Both the position numbers and the translations under genes were made by a program. Under the pieces are notes generated by a model. It saw only the letters and a list, made by a program, of their open reading frames with translations. It was not told the origin of the DNA and ran no database searches. This document shows, piece by piece, positions 1 through 10,059 of a stretch of DNA of 64,000 bases. The stretch lies in the NCBI GenBank assembly GCA_917880885.1, contig OU862908.1, forward strand, positions 52,039,819 to 52,103,818. The letters run 5' to 3'. Every line of letters begins with the position of its first letter. The stretch's first letter is position 1. The stretch is from Limnephilus marmoratus. Taxonomy: Eukaryota > Arthropoda > Insecta > Trichoptera > Limnephilidae.

Positions 1-252
1 AGCTAGGGGGCTAAGACTGGAAAATACAAAGTTATTGATGTTGTAGCTGAAAATGATTTTTATTTTTTTTTCGAAATTTCAATTTTTTGTATGAAGATTT
101 TTATCTAGCGTAGGCATACCTATAGATATGCCTACGCTAGAATAAAAATAATAAAAAATCTTCATACAAAAATATTATTTCGAAAAAAAAAAAATTATTT
201 TCAGCTACAACAACATCAATAACGTTGTATTTTCCAGTCTTAGCCCTCTAGC
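1..252. repeat. Foldback element (long inverted repeat), left end cut by window
   Basis: The two halves are reverse complements almost end to end: the opening bases with the GGCTAAGACTGG word return in inverse order around 230-252, and the T-rich and GTATGAAGATTTTT stretches pair with their complements at about 145-200. The centre, 105-140, is a near-perfect 36-base palindrome beginning and ending CTAGCG/CGCTAG. No coding sequence lies inside. This is the structure of a non-autonomous foldback element or MITE. The left boundary and any target duplication lie outside the window, so the superfamily cannot be assigned. Confidence 0.8.
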
Positions 253-1051
253 TCACTAAAATTTCTGTGCACGCCCCTGATCAAAACATTATAATTTACG
301 ATTATAAAATAAAAGGCGAAACGTTATCACGTGTAAAATCCGTGAAGGATCTCGGTGTCGTCTTTGATCCCGAACTGACATTCTCTTGCCATATATCACA
401 GCTCACTCAGTCTTGCTACAAACTTCTTGGATTCATCATCAGGACTTGTAAGCAATTTGATAACCAAGAAGCTATGCTAGCGTTATTCGATGGCATACTG
501 AGAAGCAAGCTGGAGTACGCGAGCGATGTTTGGGCACCGTACCACCAGAAGTACATTGATATGTTAGAGCAAATCCAGAAAAAATTCCTCAGGTATGTTT
601 ATATGCGGAAGCATGGAACCTATCCGAGGTTCATGCACCATATTGCCTTACTTGAGGAAACTGATTCTGTGAGCCTAGAAACTAGAAGGAAAGGCAAGTT
701 TTGCTATTCTGTCTTTCAAAATTTGGAAAAATTTCATCAATAGCCCATTTCTCTTGGGATGCTATGATTTATATGTACCAGACCACTACAGCCGAAGTCG
801 ACATCATGACTTATTTAAAGTACCGAACGGCAGAACAGACGTCTTGGCAAAGCATAGCATGACGAGGGGAGTGGTGCTATTAAATGAAATTACAAACCAT
901 TTGGATGTAAGTGACTGTTTTTTATATGCCTTAAAAACATTATTGAAGAGTCACTTGCCTAAATGCTGATAGGGTAACTAAATTGTACTGTAATTGGAAT
1001 TATTCTGTTGTACAACAATAATAAAAAATAAAATAATAAAAATAAAATAAT
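253..1051 (+). pseudogene. 5'-truncated LINE, reverse transcriptase C-terminal part
   Basis: The frame from about 267 to 743 encodes about 158 residues resembling the region just after the RT thumb of Jockey/CR1-group LINEs. Visible are VKDLGVVFDPELTF near residue 27 and an AMLALFDGILRSKLEYASDVW block followed by an IQKKFLRYVY block. A TAG stop at 741-743 ends it. The last about 70 residues (VLAKHSMTRGVVLLNEI) continue in another frame at 754-969, so there is at least one frameshift plus a stop. The first codon is GTG, so no real start is present. An A-rich (TAAAA)-like tail at 1013-1051 marks the 3' end. The piece begins right after the foldback at 1-252. It is a dead 5'-truncated copy; exact clade uncertain. 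Confidence 0.8.
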
Positions 1052-1613
1052 ATAGTTCAGCTTTTACCTTATTACCTCACTTACAATATAGGTACTCATT
1101 GCTGGCAAGCCACAATGTAGGTACCTATTATGGTAAAAACAGGGTCCAGATTATTTTACTAACAAATGATTTTACGGAAAACCGCTGAATGACAGATCTG
1201 TGAATGTCGGTTTCATTTTATAATGCACAAATTCAGCAGTTTGTTGATTTTTTTTTTTTTTTTCCTATGAAAAAAAGCACGAAAACAAACTGCTGAATTT
1301 GTCATTTGTCAGCTCTTTAGCTGTTGCTGTTTTAGACAGTGTACTAGATGTTTGTACATAAACTAAATATAATAGGGAGCTGGCCACAATGACACGCCAA
1401 TGGAGTTTGGTACGCCAGTGGATTTTGGAACGCCACTGGTCTTTTAAATGAATTTACTACTTTGACAAAAAATGCTTCTAGGTATAATGGCAAAACTGAT
1501 TTGAGTACTGGATTAAAATAAATATTTTTCACTTTGGAGACTGTGGGAGACTGGGGTTTTTAGGATTTTAGGTTACTGGGATACTGGGAGAGGTAAACTG
1601 AATCTAAGACTGA
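1052..1613. other. AT-rich stretch without a gene; one stem-loop
   Basis: No supported coding sequence. The one clear structure is a 16-bp inverted repeat (AATTCAGCAGTTTGTT at 1230-1245 against its complement at 1284-1299) with a T-rich loop, perhaps a degraded foldback. Around 1390-1435 the word ACGCCANTGGA recurs three times at short spacing. Neither is assigned to a family. Confidence 0.5.
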
Positions 1614-1785
1614 TTAAAACCCGTTCAGACCTGAATTATTGTTGAACGAGAAAAAAAATATTTAAGAGTGGATTTGGCTTCATTGGGGTTTTAATAAAAC
1701 AAAAATATTTTTTAATTTTTTTTTTGTATTGTTTATTAGAAAATTGAAAATGTGCATAATTATGCCCTATAGGTCTCAACGTACG
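1614..1785. mobile_element. Possible TTAA-type (piggyBac-like) MITE
   Basis: The left end reads TTAA then AACCCGTTCAGACC, and the right end near 1751-1785 carries GTGCATAATTATGC followed by an imperfect inverse of the left terminus. The same right-end word occurs at 3283-3319, where it is followed by GGTCTGAATGGGTTAA, an end that finishes in TTAA. The TTAA flank suggests piggyBac-type insertion, but the right flank of this copy lacks a TTAA, so boundaries and class are tentative. Confidence 0.3.
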
Positions 1786-1877
1786 CAGAAAACGGAAAAA
1801 GGAATGTTGTTAAATAGGTTGTTAACATGTTTTTAATATATATTTTAATACAAAATTTTCAGTGTAAGTGTATTATT

Positions 1878-2806
1878 GTTTTTTTATTATTTTTTCTACA
1901 TTAACTCCACACAGGAGTCCCTGAGGAAAATAATTTCCCTCAGGGCCTACGTCATCTGAGATGCTGTGTGGAGGGTCTTTTTGAGGAGAGGAAGGAATGA
2001 ACACTGGTCTCTCCGTTTGCGGTCTCTCGTCTACCTTGGTATTATCATTATGTTTTGAATCTTGCTTGATGCATTATGTACATAAATATGTCAGGGTAAG
2101 CATACTGCCTACATTTTGTTTTCTTACACTGTTTTCATTCCTTTATCTAAAATCCAGGTAAGATTTTATTCACAATTACTAACCATTGTACATATTAGCA
2201 CCTGCATACTGCTGCCTTACAACGTATGCGAGGGCAATGGAGGTCTAGTATCGTTTAATTAAATGTAGAATCATTTATATACAAAAAAAAATTAGAGTCC
2301 TTGCAAGAGCCTTGAAGGGGTAACCATCTGTTACCTATACCAGGGCGGGTAAGTGGTTGGTCCTCCAATGGTCTTGAAGAGACCCATGTTATAGGAAGGA
2401 GGAAACACTGAGGCAGGCAAATCGTTTCACAGCCGAGCTGTTGAATACAAGAACGAGTCGAAGAAGCGACCCGTTCTCATGTGACAAATGTCAACCATGT
2501 ACATATATTGGGCCCGCATTTTGTGTGTTTCCCGACTATGCACCGGTGCCTTAGGGGTCAATGACGCTAGTTCCTTGGAGCATCTTCCATTGTAATACCG
2601 GTAGAACAAGGATAGCATTCCCACCCGACGCCTGTGCTCTAAAGATTGCAATCCGTCTGTTAAGATGGGAGAATCTATGAAACGGACGACGAGGGTATTT
2701 TTCAGGTATTTTAGAGCCCCAGACCAGAGGTGGCTGCTAAATTCAACCGTGGGGCACACTTGTGATTTGTACAGGGTTAGCAGTTGTGTAATATTAAAGT
2801 ATCTGC
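1878..2806 (-). pseudogene. LINE with structured 3' end, copy A (RT C-terminus), interrupted
   Basis: Read on the minus strand, 2427-2759 encodes an RT C-terminal segment with the blocks LEHRRRVGMLSLFYRYYNG and THKMRAQYMYMVDICHMRTG, characteristic of Jockey/CR1-group LINE proteins of arthropods. The 3' end at 1878-2000 holds a nested hairpin: an outer stem CTCCACACAG/CTGTGTGGAG and an inner stem around CCCTGAGG/CCTCAGGG, followed by TTAATGT and an A-rich tail. The copy is split by an insertion at about 2011-2368. Related copies lie at 11420-12115, 26743-27445 and 30505-30760. It is 5'-truncated and not functional. Confidence 0.8.
2011..2368. mobile_element. Unclassified about 360-bp insertion inside LINE copy A
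   Basis: Comparison with the copy at 26743-27445 shows that the sequence on either side of this block is contiguous there. The block is flanked by TGGTCT on both sides (2005-2010 and 2369-2374), which fits a 6-bp target duplication. No terminal inverted repeat, poly(A) tail or coding sequence is obvious. The family is unknown. Confidence 0.5.
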
Positions 2807-4540
2807 ACCTCCAAGTCTTCTTTATTCATAGGATTATACATTTTTCTTAAAATTAACCAGAAAAAATAAATTTTCCAAATCATACACAAAGATGTACAAC
2901 ATTCGTGGAAAGGTGCCACAGAGACTGATTGTGCACAATTCTGCACATCAAAATTCAAAAACGTCCATACGCTTATGTATTTCACTATTTACTTCTTCAA
3001 TTCGTTCATTATTATTATTAACATTTTAAAATTGCACCTGCGTACTCCTTTTGTCAAATATTTATGAAATTTTAGTAAAAACAGTGAAAACAAAATGTAC
3101 TTACCAGCACTCCTGTCAAATGGTTCAGTCGCACTATTTGAAAGAACCAATATTTATAACATTCACGGGAAAATGTCTGCACTAGTAATATTTTTAGGCA
3201 ATAATAATAATGCTAGTCTAATAAAAAAAGGAGAAACATTTAAAAAAACATCAAATTACACCTGATATTATGCTTTGAAATAAGTGTGCATAATTATGCT
3301 CAAGGGGTCTGAATGGGTTAAAACACTTGAAAAGAGGTTTGAACTTGGAGACTGTTGGTATCTTGAGTATTCTTTCTTCTTGGCTGATAGTTTTGAACTG
3401 ACTTCCTACCGGTTTGACTTCTATTTTTATAGGGCAAACTCAGGTCGGACTTTTGGGGGACAGAATCTCCTTAATTTTTCTAAGGTACTTGTTTTAGGTA
3501 ATTTCCCTGGTCGCTACGATTGGAAGTCAGCTGTGTTAAAATTATGTGTGATAGTTTTTGCCATTATTTTACCAACTCAGGATACCAAAGCCTCACATTA
3601 TTTTTATTGTGTTTACAAGAAAAGGTACAAGTATACATATGTGATATAAGGTACAATTTTAAACAGTAAATATTTTTCTTAAAGTGCAACAATCACTGAT
3701 AGACGTCAGTTTTTGGGTTGTTTTTGTAGCATATACTCATTTTTAGGTGATTATGTTTATTTCTTGATCCAAATTATTCCCAATTTCTCGAAATTGAGCT
3801 CCAAATTTTTCGGAAGATGAATTCGCTGTCGTAAATATTTACGATTCAGATTTTTCCTTTGTTCAGAATTGACCAATAGTGGCTCGGCTGGTCGCATGGT
3901 GGGGGTGACGTAAATAGTCAGGAATTTCCTTGGCGTTGATCATTGCTGTCTGGAGTCCTTTGTGGAAGCATTAGGTGGTTATTCAGATGTGTTTTCCAGT
4001 CCAATGAGGCTGCCGCATGTATTCATTATCAATTTCATTTATGTTTTCAATTGATTAGTTAGTTAAAGGACATAAAAGCGTTGTAGACAAATCATTTGGA
4101 AGGGGCACCACATGCACATTATTCCGCTAGCCAATAGCAGCACTCAGATTGTCGTACTAGCGACATGGTACTTTGTGGGAGGGTAAATTCCAATCTTGAA
4201 TTTCCAGGGTTGTCATACGCTTTCGCGCACTCGTTCAATGCACACGTATTCCTACGACACGTTCGATACAGACAGATAAACTATACACCAACAGATGATA
4301 TCACAAGCGCGAAGCACAATAGGTCGTTTTGTTGACTGGCTTCATTATGCAGAACAGCGCTCAATTAGTGACCTGCAAATAATAGGTTGGTTAGCGCCAC
4401 CGACAGTGAAACCTCCTATTTTTATAGAAGTCATTAACAGCTTTCATTTCAGAGGAACATTTTCAAAGGAAAAGAACATGCTTTTCATTTCGAATTTAAG
4501 TTTTTGAAAACAAATTCTACAACTGGTTTTACCATTAATC
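2807..4540. other. AT-rich stretch without a supported gene
   Basis: A 121-codon open frame at 3284-3649 starts inside the right-end-like word GTGCATAATTATGC and resembles nothing I recognise; it is not called as a gene. The sequence around 2925-2955 looks like a diverged left end of the same TTAA-type element whose right end is at 3283-3319, so about 2920-3319 may be a decayed MITE. From 3320 to 4540 I see nothing assignable. Confidence 0.4.
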
Positions 4541-4791
4541 CGTCCATTAATCACGTGAGGCTCGAAAGGGGGGGGGGGGAGGTTCGGAAAAAATCACGTA
4601 ATATCACGAGGGGGGGGGGGGGTAAAATGAGATATCACGTGTATTTATTTTTCGTGATAATATTCTGAAAATTTCAAAATACTTTGAACAAAGGGGGGGG
4701 GGGGGGGGGGTTAGTCTAAAACCTCACCACATATCACCAGGGGGGGGGGGGGTTAAAAAGTTGCTAAAAAACATCACGTGATTAATGGACG
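4541..4791. mobile_element. MITE with 18-bp TIRs and four poly-G runs
   Basis: CGTCCATTAATCACGTGA at 4541-4558 is repeated as its exact reverse complement at 4774-4791. Between the arms lie four G runs of about 12, 13, 18 and 13 bases (4568-4579, 4610-4622, 4693-4710, 4740-4752), all on the plus strand, and several further copies of the ATCACG word. No coding capacity. A non-autonomous DNA transposon is likely; the target duplication is unclear so the superfamily is open. Run lengths may be affected by assembly error. Confidence 0.75.
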
Positions 4792-4844
4792 ACCCCTTAT
4801 TATTTCCATTTCCGGCAACGATATCATACCAAAGACAACAGTCA

Positions 4845-5925
4845 AACTGAAAAACTTCAATCCGTGTTTAATGCAGCAGCAAGGCTCATAACCGGGGTCT
4901 CTAAATATTCGCACATTTCAGAACACCTTCGTAACGTCCACTGGCTCAAGTGCCCTGAAAGAATCCAGTACAAATTGTGCTGGATGGTGTTTAAATCACA
5001 TGGCTCCACCTTACATCTCTGAATTATGCGTCCCGGAAAATACTGATCAGAGGCAATTAACCCTTAGATCAGCAACTTCATCGGCTATAAGCAGACTAAT
5101 AGTACCGAAACGAAAGCCAAATTCTAAGTTTGGAGATCGTGCCTTCGGAGTATCTGGGCCTAAGGCAACAGAATTTAGGTCCAAACTAAAAACCCTCCTT
5201 TTTGGGCTTTAATAATCTTAATTTAAATATACCTATCTGAGAGTATCATACTTCTTTTGCCTATGATATGTCTTAATCACACTTTTCTTCATCATCATCA
5301 CTATTGGCTCTACAACCCCTGGTGGGTCTTGGCCTCCTCAAGAGTCTTCCTCCACTTATCTCGGTTTTGTGCCAGCTCTCTCCAGTTTAGAAGCTCCAAG
5401 ATAGATATGTCTTTGAGGACGTATCACACTTTTCTTACTGAATTAAAATTACTCGAATCTGTACACATCAATCTGTCTCTTGATGAATCACATTTAGGAG
5501 GATCAAATCCTTGTACTACTGTACCGCTCACCATTAAATGTTGCTTTTACTTTCCAAAATACACTCATTAAAGAATATATTATAATACATTACCTAATAT
5601 TAAAATATTTTTCATTACAACATGTGTTCACAATTATGTCCTCTGCGTGCGAACTTTATCTAAATTTCTTTAAATAGACAATAAACAGTTAATTTTAAGT
5701 GACCTCCCAGGCAAGTATGGTCCTCTATCCATTCATTTTTAGTTTCGGTGATCAATGAACCGGTGGATGCAATTTTAGCCATAAGTTGTTCATAATTGTT
5801 TAACTAGCTAGTTTTCTAGATCTTAGAAATATATTATAAGCTTGTACAGTGCCCTTGTGGTGATTTTTCACAAAAACGGCGCTTTATAAACCATTCAAAT
5901 ATTATTATTATTATTATGCTGAAAA
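4845..5925 (+). pseudogene. CR1/L2-like LINE 3' part
   Basis: From 4845 the translation matches the end of CR1/L2-type RT proteins: a LQSVFNAAARLITGV-like block, then a frameshift near 4995, then the frame 5000-5212 with APPYISELCVP, QLTLRSATSS, FGDRAFGVSGPKA and a terminal KTLLFGL before the stop. The 3' region ends at 5880-5920 with GGCGCTTTATAAA followed by (ATT)n, the tail style of this LINE group. An RTE-type fragment (5285-5430) lies inside the 3' region. Broken by a frameshift and 5' truncation. Confidence 0.75.
5285..5430 (-). mobile_element. RTE-type LINE 3' end fragment
   Basis: The stretch starting with a short (ATC)n run and continuing GGCTCTACAACCC then GGGTCTTGGCCTCC is closely similar to the 3' end of the RTE fragment at 5980-6442 in the same orientation. 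Read on the minus strand it corresponds to the last residues of the RT protein. Too short for more. Confidence 0.6.
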
Positions 5926-5979
5926 TTACGCCTCCAACGATTGTAAGAACGGCGCTGCGCGCGGCGGTGCGAATTCATT

Positions 5980-6442
5980 CATCATCATCATCATCATCTG
6001 TGGCTCTACAACCCAGGTCGGGTCTTGGCCTCCAGCAGAGCCTGCCTCCATGACTGTCGGTGTTGTGCTGCGTTGCGCCAGTTTCGGATGCCGATGGTGC
6101 TTGCATCCTTCACCACTCCATCCAGCCATCGAAGCTTTGGTCTTCCAACTCTTCTCCGACCCCCAGGTGCACCATCCATAATTCGCTTTGGAATATCTCC
6201 TTCGCTCATTCTCTGGATATGTCCAGCCCACCTGAGTCTTCCAGTTTTGATTTCCTTGGAGATATTAGGGTCCTCGTAAAGATCGTATAGCTCCTGGTTG
6301 TATCTGATACGCCATTCTCCATTATCACAGACTGGGCCGTAAATCCTTCGCAGCACCTTCCTTTCAAAACTTTCTAGGGCTCCTTCATCACCCTTACTGA
6401 TTGTCCAGCATTCCGAATCATACATAAGAACAGGTCGTATAA
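5980..6442 (-). pseudogene. RTE-clade LINE fragment with 14-bp target duplication
   Basis: On the minus strand about 145 residues match the C-terminus of RTE-type RT proteins: LMYDSECWTISKGDE, LESFERKVLRRIYGP, RLRWAGHIQRM and GRPKLRWLDGV, ending at a stop near 6006. The 3' tail is a short (GAT)n run. The piece is flanked by GGTGCGAATTCATT at 5966-5979 and 6443-6456, a 14-bp target duplication. The reading frame of the fragment is uninterrupted, suggesting a fairly recent insertion, but it is heavily 5'-truncated. Confidence 0.85.
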
Positions 6443-6474
6443 GGTGCGAATTCATTATATATTATATTGTAGTT

Positions 6475-6660
6475 AAAATAAGAATTATGTAATATATCAT
6501 CGAAGAAGAAGATAATACTAATAAATCTAAACGAAAAAATGAAGAAAAAAACTAGACACAGAAACATAAAAAGGTAACGGTCGCAACTGGGACATGAGCC
6601 CAGGATCTCTTGTCTTACCGGGACAAACACCTTAAGAGCGTTTAACCAGCCAGCGGACGA
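6475..6660 (-). mobile_element. tRNA-derived SINE-like unit (minus)
   Basis: On the minus strand 6568-6650 folds as a degenerate tRNA: a 5-bp stem TTGTC/GACAA closing a 7-base loop CCGGTAA, then a T-arm-like CTGGG/CCCAG stem, then GTTGCGACCG. The body that follows (GTTACC, a TTTCTG word and a TTTAGAT-rich stretch) matches the unit at 7795-7985 in opposite orientation. This supports a tRNA-derived SINE family. The amino acid identity of the parent tRNA is not claimed. Confidence 0.55.
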
Positions 6661-7345
6661 AAATCCACATTTCGTCGAAAGTTGTTCTTACGATCATGCA
6701 GGGCGGTTACAATGAGAAAGATTAATTATTCTCCGTACCAGCTTTTTAAAATTATAACTCAATATCGAATTTATTTCAATTCAAATTAGCTTTAATTTAT
6801 ACCTTCACCCAAAAATGCTGAAAGGCGTGATGATAAAACTATTAAAATAATGTACTTTTTGTAGTTATTTTTTGATTATAAGTATTTATCATTTTTCAAT
6901 AATGTCTAAATTTAATAAAAATGTTAAAAAAATCTGAAATATATTAGTTTGTAAGTGCGCAAATAAATACACAAACGGACCAATTTTCGCCAAGAAACAC
7001 ATGTACGTACATATTTTTTAATGATTTTATTGAAACTAAAATTAAAATTCTAAAACATACATTTGCTAGATAATGTATTGATTTATTTTACTGCATGATT
7101 TTATTATTTGAAATGGGTGTGGTATAATACAAAAACTTTTTTGAAAATTGAACAAATCTGCCAACGACCTTATTATACTAAAAATTAAAAAATTTTCTCA
7201 AAATTTATTACATACGAATGCTAGATAAAAGAACAATCTTTCGAAATCCATTTATAATTTTTTGTGGAAAAGAGTCAATACGTCTAAAAACTTTTTTGAA
7301 AATTTTGAAAATGACGTATTTCCGGTTTTCTCTGGTAATGCCCTC
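6636..7345. repeat. Dispersed about 0.7-kb repeat, copy 1
   Basis: This block, from the AACCAGCCAGCGG word through GAGTCAATACGTCTAAAA to the GGTTTTCTCTG word, is closely similar over its whole length to 38516-39184, with small indels. It has no coding sequence. The left 25 bases overlap the A-box-like part of the tRNA-derived unit at 6475-6660. Function and class are unknown; it is probably part of a larger mobile element. Confidence 0.7.
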
Positions 7346-7660
7346 TTAACCAACTTGGCAATCAAATCAATCGAACATATCCTCAAAACTACTGAACATC
7401 ACAAAATTAAATACATCTTTTGGCCAGAAGAAACCATAATTTTCGTCATACAAAATTATATAATGCCCTTCCAATTGAAATTAAAAACACCATGGAGATA
7501 CAAAAGTTTAAAAAAGACATCAAATTATGGCTAAGTAAACATGAAGATGAGGAAATCATTAAAATTATAAATTATAAAGAAACCCCAGCTCAATCTACAG
7601 ACAACAAAAATAAATGCTTTTTATTTTATTTATCGTTTATTTTGTGAAAACTTTCAAACT
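7330..7660 (+). pseudogene. LINE RT C-terminal remnant
   Basis: Two overlapping frames (7262-7534 and 7420-7647) together carry a degraded RT C-terminus; the recognisable block is RNHNFRHTKLYNALPIEIKN followed by a KFKKDIKLWL ending, as in CR1/Jockey-like LINE proteins. The switch between frames near 7420 shows a frameshift. Dead remnant. Confidence 0.6.
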
Positions 7661-7794
7661 AGAAGATGAGGAAATCATGATCAAAACCCATACAACAACC
7701 TACAGTCCGCTTCGGAACAGGAATACCTAGTGAGAAGGACTGTGAACAAACTACTTTAGTTTGCGTTTTTACTTAACTTTATATTGTTATTAAA

Positions 7795-7985
7795 TAAAAA
7801 AAAATCGTAGGTACCGGTAAGATAAGAGAACATGGGTTCAAATCCCCCTTGCGACCGTTACCTTCTTTTGTTTCTGTATTATGTTTGTTTTCATATTTTC
7901 TTTTAGATTATTATTAATATTATCATCCTCTATAGTGATGTATTACATTGGTGGGTATAAGTTAACAGGAGTCATTTCAATAAAA
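7795..7985 (+). mobile_element. tRNA-derived SINE-like unit (plus)
   Basis: CCGGTAAGATAAG is followed by GGGTTCAAATCCC, a good match to a pol III B box, and then by TTGCGACCGTTACC and the same TTTCTG and TTTAGAT-rich body seen in inverse orientation at 6475-6660. The two units form an inverted pair about 1.1 kb apart. The A-box region is poorly conserved here. Confidence 0.55.
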
Positions 7986-8365
7986 ATGAAGAACAACGTT
8001 TTTTTTAAATATTACGCACATAACATCACATCCGAAATTATATTATTTAATAATTGTATCTACCCATAGAGTGTATCTACAGATAATTGCAATTTTTCTT
8101 GTTTCTTTTATCAAAGTAAGGCCTTTTTTGTAAAGTTTTATGCTCACATAATTACAACATTGTAATTTTTAATATTGCAATATTGCAAATTTTGATGAGT
8201 TTCACCCCCGAGACCACATTTCTCTGTCCACCCTCCCCCCCTATGAAGTCGAAATTTGTGTTTTGTCAACTTTAATGGGGGGGGCGACACCACGACATCC
8301 ACCCTATAGCCACTGCTTGTGGTCAGTGGGCGTAGGCTAGAATGGGTGACACCCGGGACGGATAG

Positions 8366-8522
8366 CACAACGGGAGGGGCGTAATGGGATAGGGTAGGAC
8401 GGGTTCTAGCAGGATATAACCACAACGGAGGGGGCGGAATGGGATAGGGTGGGACGGGTTCTAGCAAAATATTTACCACAACGGAGAGGGTAGAACGGGG
8501 TAGGATGGGGTGGGGCGAAACG
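8366..8522. repeat. 55-bp tandem array, about three units
   Basis: Units beginning CACAACGG at 8366, 8421 and 8477 share the words GGCGTAATGGGATAGGGT and GACGGGTTCTAGCA. Related units (GGCGCAATGGGATAGGAT) sit inside the hAT-like element at 62336-62620, so the array is probably an internal part of a hAT-like MITE family. Confidence 0.75.
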
Positions 8523-8599
8523 GAATACATTAATGGCAACTGACCACAAGGTACAATAATGATAAAGTGAATATTGTCCCGATTTTTTTTATTCAGACT

Positions 8600-8755
8600 T
8601 CTCGACCAGGGACCGCCCGAGAGTCTCGACCAGGGACCGCCCGAGAGCTGGCTCGTTTATTGACCGGCGGACCATCGCGGACCATCTTCTAGCCTCTTGC
8701 GGACCACTAGTGGTCCGCGGACCACTGGTTGGGAAACCCTGTTCTAGACCAACCT
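8600..8755. mobile_element. hAT-like element end with 24-bp tandem duplication
   Basis: 8600-8647 is two copies of a 24-base unit starting TCTCGACCAGGGACCGC. It is followed by a palindromic run of GGACCACTAGTGGTCC words and the terminus GGTTGGGAAACCCTG at about 8733-8747. That end (complement CAGGGTTTCCCAACC) is typical of hAT elements of the CAG-TTTCCCAACC kind. I did not find the other end or an 8-bp duplication. Confidence 0.5.
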
Positions 8756-9495
8756 ATCCTATCGTAACCTATCCCAACCTATCCTAATCTGCAAACATTT
8801 CAGTGAAATTCTGGCGATACAGATATTTAAAAAAAAACTCAAAAAAGAAGCTAAGTAGCGGAATGAACAAAAAAATCTGGCAAAACTAAACATCGTGTGT
8901 TATTACGTAAATCAATAAACAGAGCACAGTATAGCCGACACTCTTTGTTAACTAAAGTAAAGAAAAAAAAAACATTCACGAAAAAAATGAGAAACGCAAC
9001 CCAGACAGGCCCAAAAACAGTCACCTAGAAGAAATTCAATTAATTATTTTGTTACTAAGCCTCTTGGAAAATAATAGTGGAATAAAATGATCTAATCAAA
9101 TTACTTTAGGTTACAAAGCCGGTTAGGGGAAAAGTGTATAGCATAAGAGCGACATAAAGAGTTATGTTTTTGAGAGCTTTCAAGATTGCCTCTAGTTTTC
9201 TTCTAAGGGGGTAACAAAACGTTTATATTCGTCCGTGAAAAGAGCGCTTCTCGAACGAAGTTTCTCATGTGAATAAATCTCCTTTACACGCAATTTATTT
9301 CCGTCGTTTCTTCCCCACGAGCGGTCCTGTCGACCATTTCACAAAGGCCAAGAATTCTTAAAGTCCCCAAGAATGTTCCTAAATTCCGAACATCTTGACT
9401 TTTTAGTTCGTAGGACTTGTTTTTGACAGGGACTCGTTACATGCCGTATTAGGATTGAACATCGTATAGAAAATTAAACGGAACCGAATAAAGTT
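8756..9495. other. No gene seen
   Basis: The start (about 8760-8795) has CCTATCCTATCGTAACC-like short repeats. The rest is AT-rich with no supported coding sequence, tRNA or element ends. Confidence 0.4.
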
Positions 9496-9499
9496 CAAC

Positions 9500-10050
9500 T
9501 TAAAAGCTCTAACTAGATTATTTATTATCATTTCCGAAATGTACCAATAAATACAGTGAAAGAACCCTAAACTATATTGTGCCCAAAATATTTAATAAAC
9601 TACCAATGACAATTAAAAATAATAACGTTTTTAATGTTAAAGTCAAATATAATCTAAGGAAATAGCTATTAGATAGGGATGATTTATATTGATGCCCTAC
9701 CGAAGTCCTTGTATTCTTTATTGAAACTTACATTCGAAGGAATTGGTAAATTCATTACAATTTTTGTAATACTTCATGTATATAAAACTATTAATTTACT
9801 TGTGATTATATTTAATTTGTTCATACTAAATCCATTTGTACTTTTTTATTATGTGAGGCTTATAGTGCTATTTACATGTATATACTATTTCCGTGATTTA
9901 AATAATTTATTTAATTGATATTTAGCATCAAAATTATAAAATTATATATATACAATCCTTGAAAATGTATTAATATTGTCATTATGTACCTGCTGACAAA
10001 CTACATAAGTAGTTTAGCGGGTTTAAATGTTAATAAATAAATAAAATAAA
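9500..10050 (+). pseudogene. LINE 3' end (last RT residues, 3' UTR, tail)
   Basis: The block YIVPKIFNKLPMTIKNNN followed by a KYNLRK stop, read at about 9570-9665, is the usual end of Jockey/CR1-like RT proteins. A 3' UTR of about 360 bases follows and ends in an (AAATA)-type tail at 10025-10050. Strongly 5'-truncated. Confidence 0.6.
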
Positions 10051-10059
10051 ATTGAAATT

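Noticed and set aside
3284..3649. A 121-codon open frame as a host gene
   Set aside because: It starts inside a probable MITE end, has no recognisable domain, and sits in AT-rich DNA where such frames occur by chance.
9679..9918. Hydrophobic open frame at 9679-9918 as a small membrane protein
   Set aside because: It lies in the 3' untranslated region of a LINE; its hydrophobicity follows from T-rich sequence.
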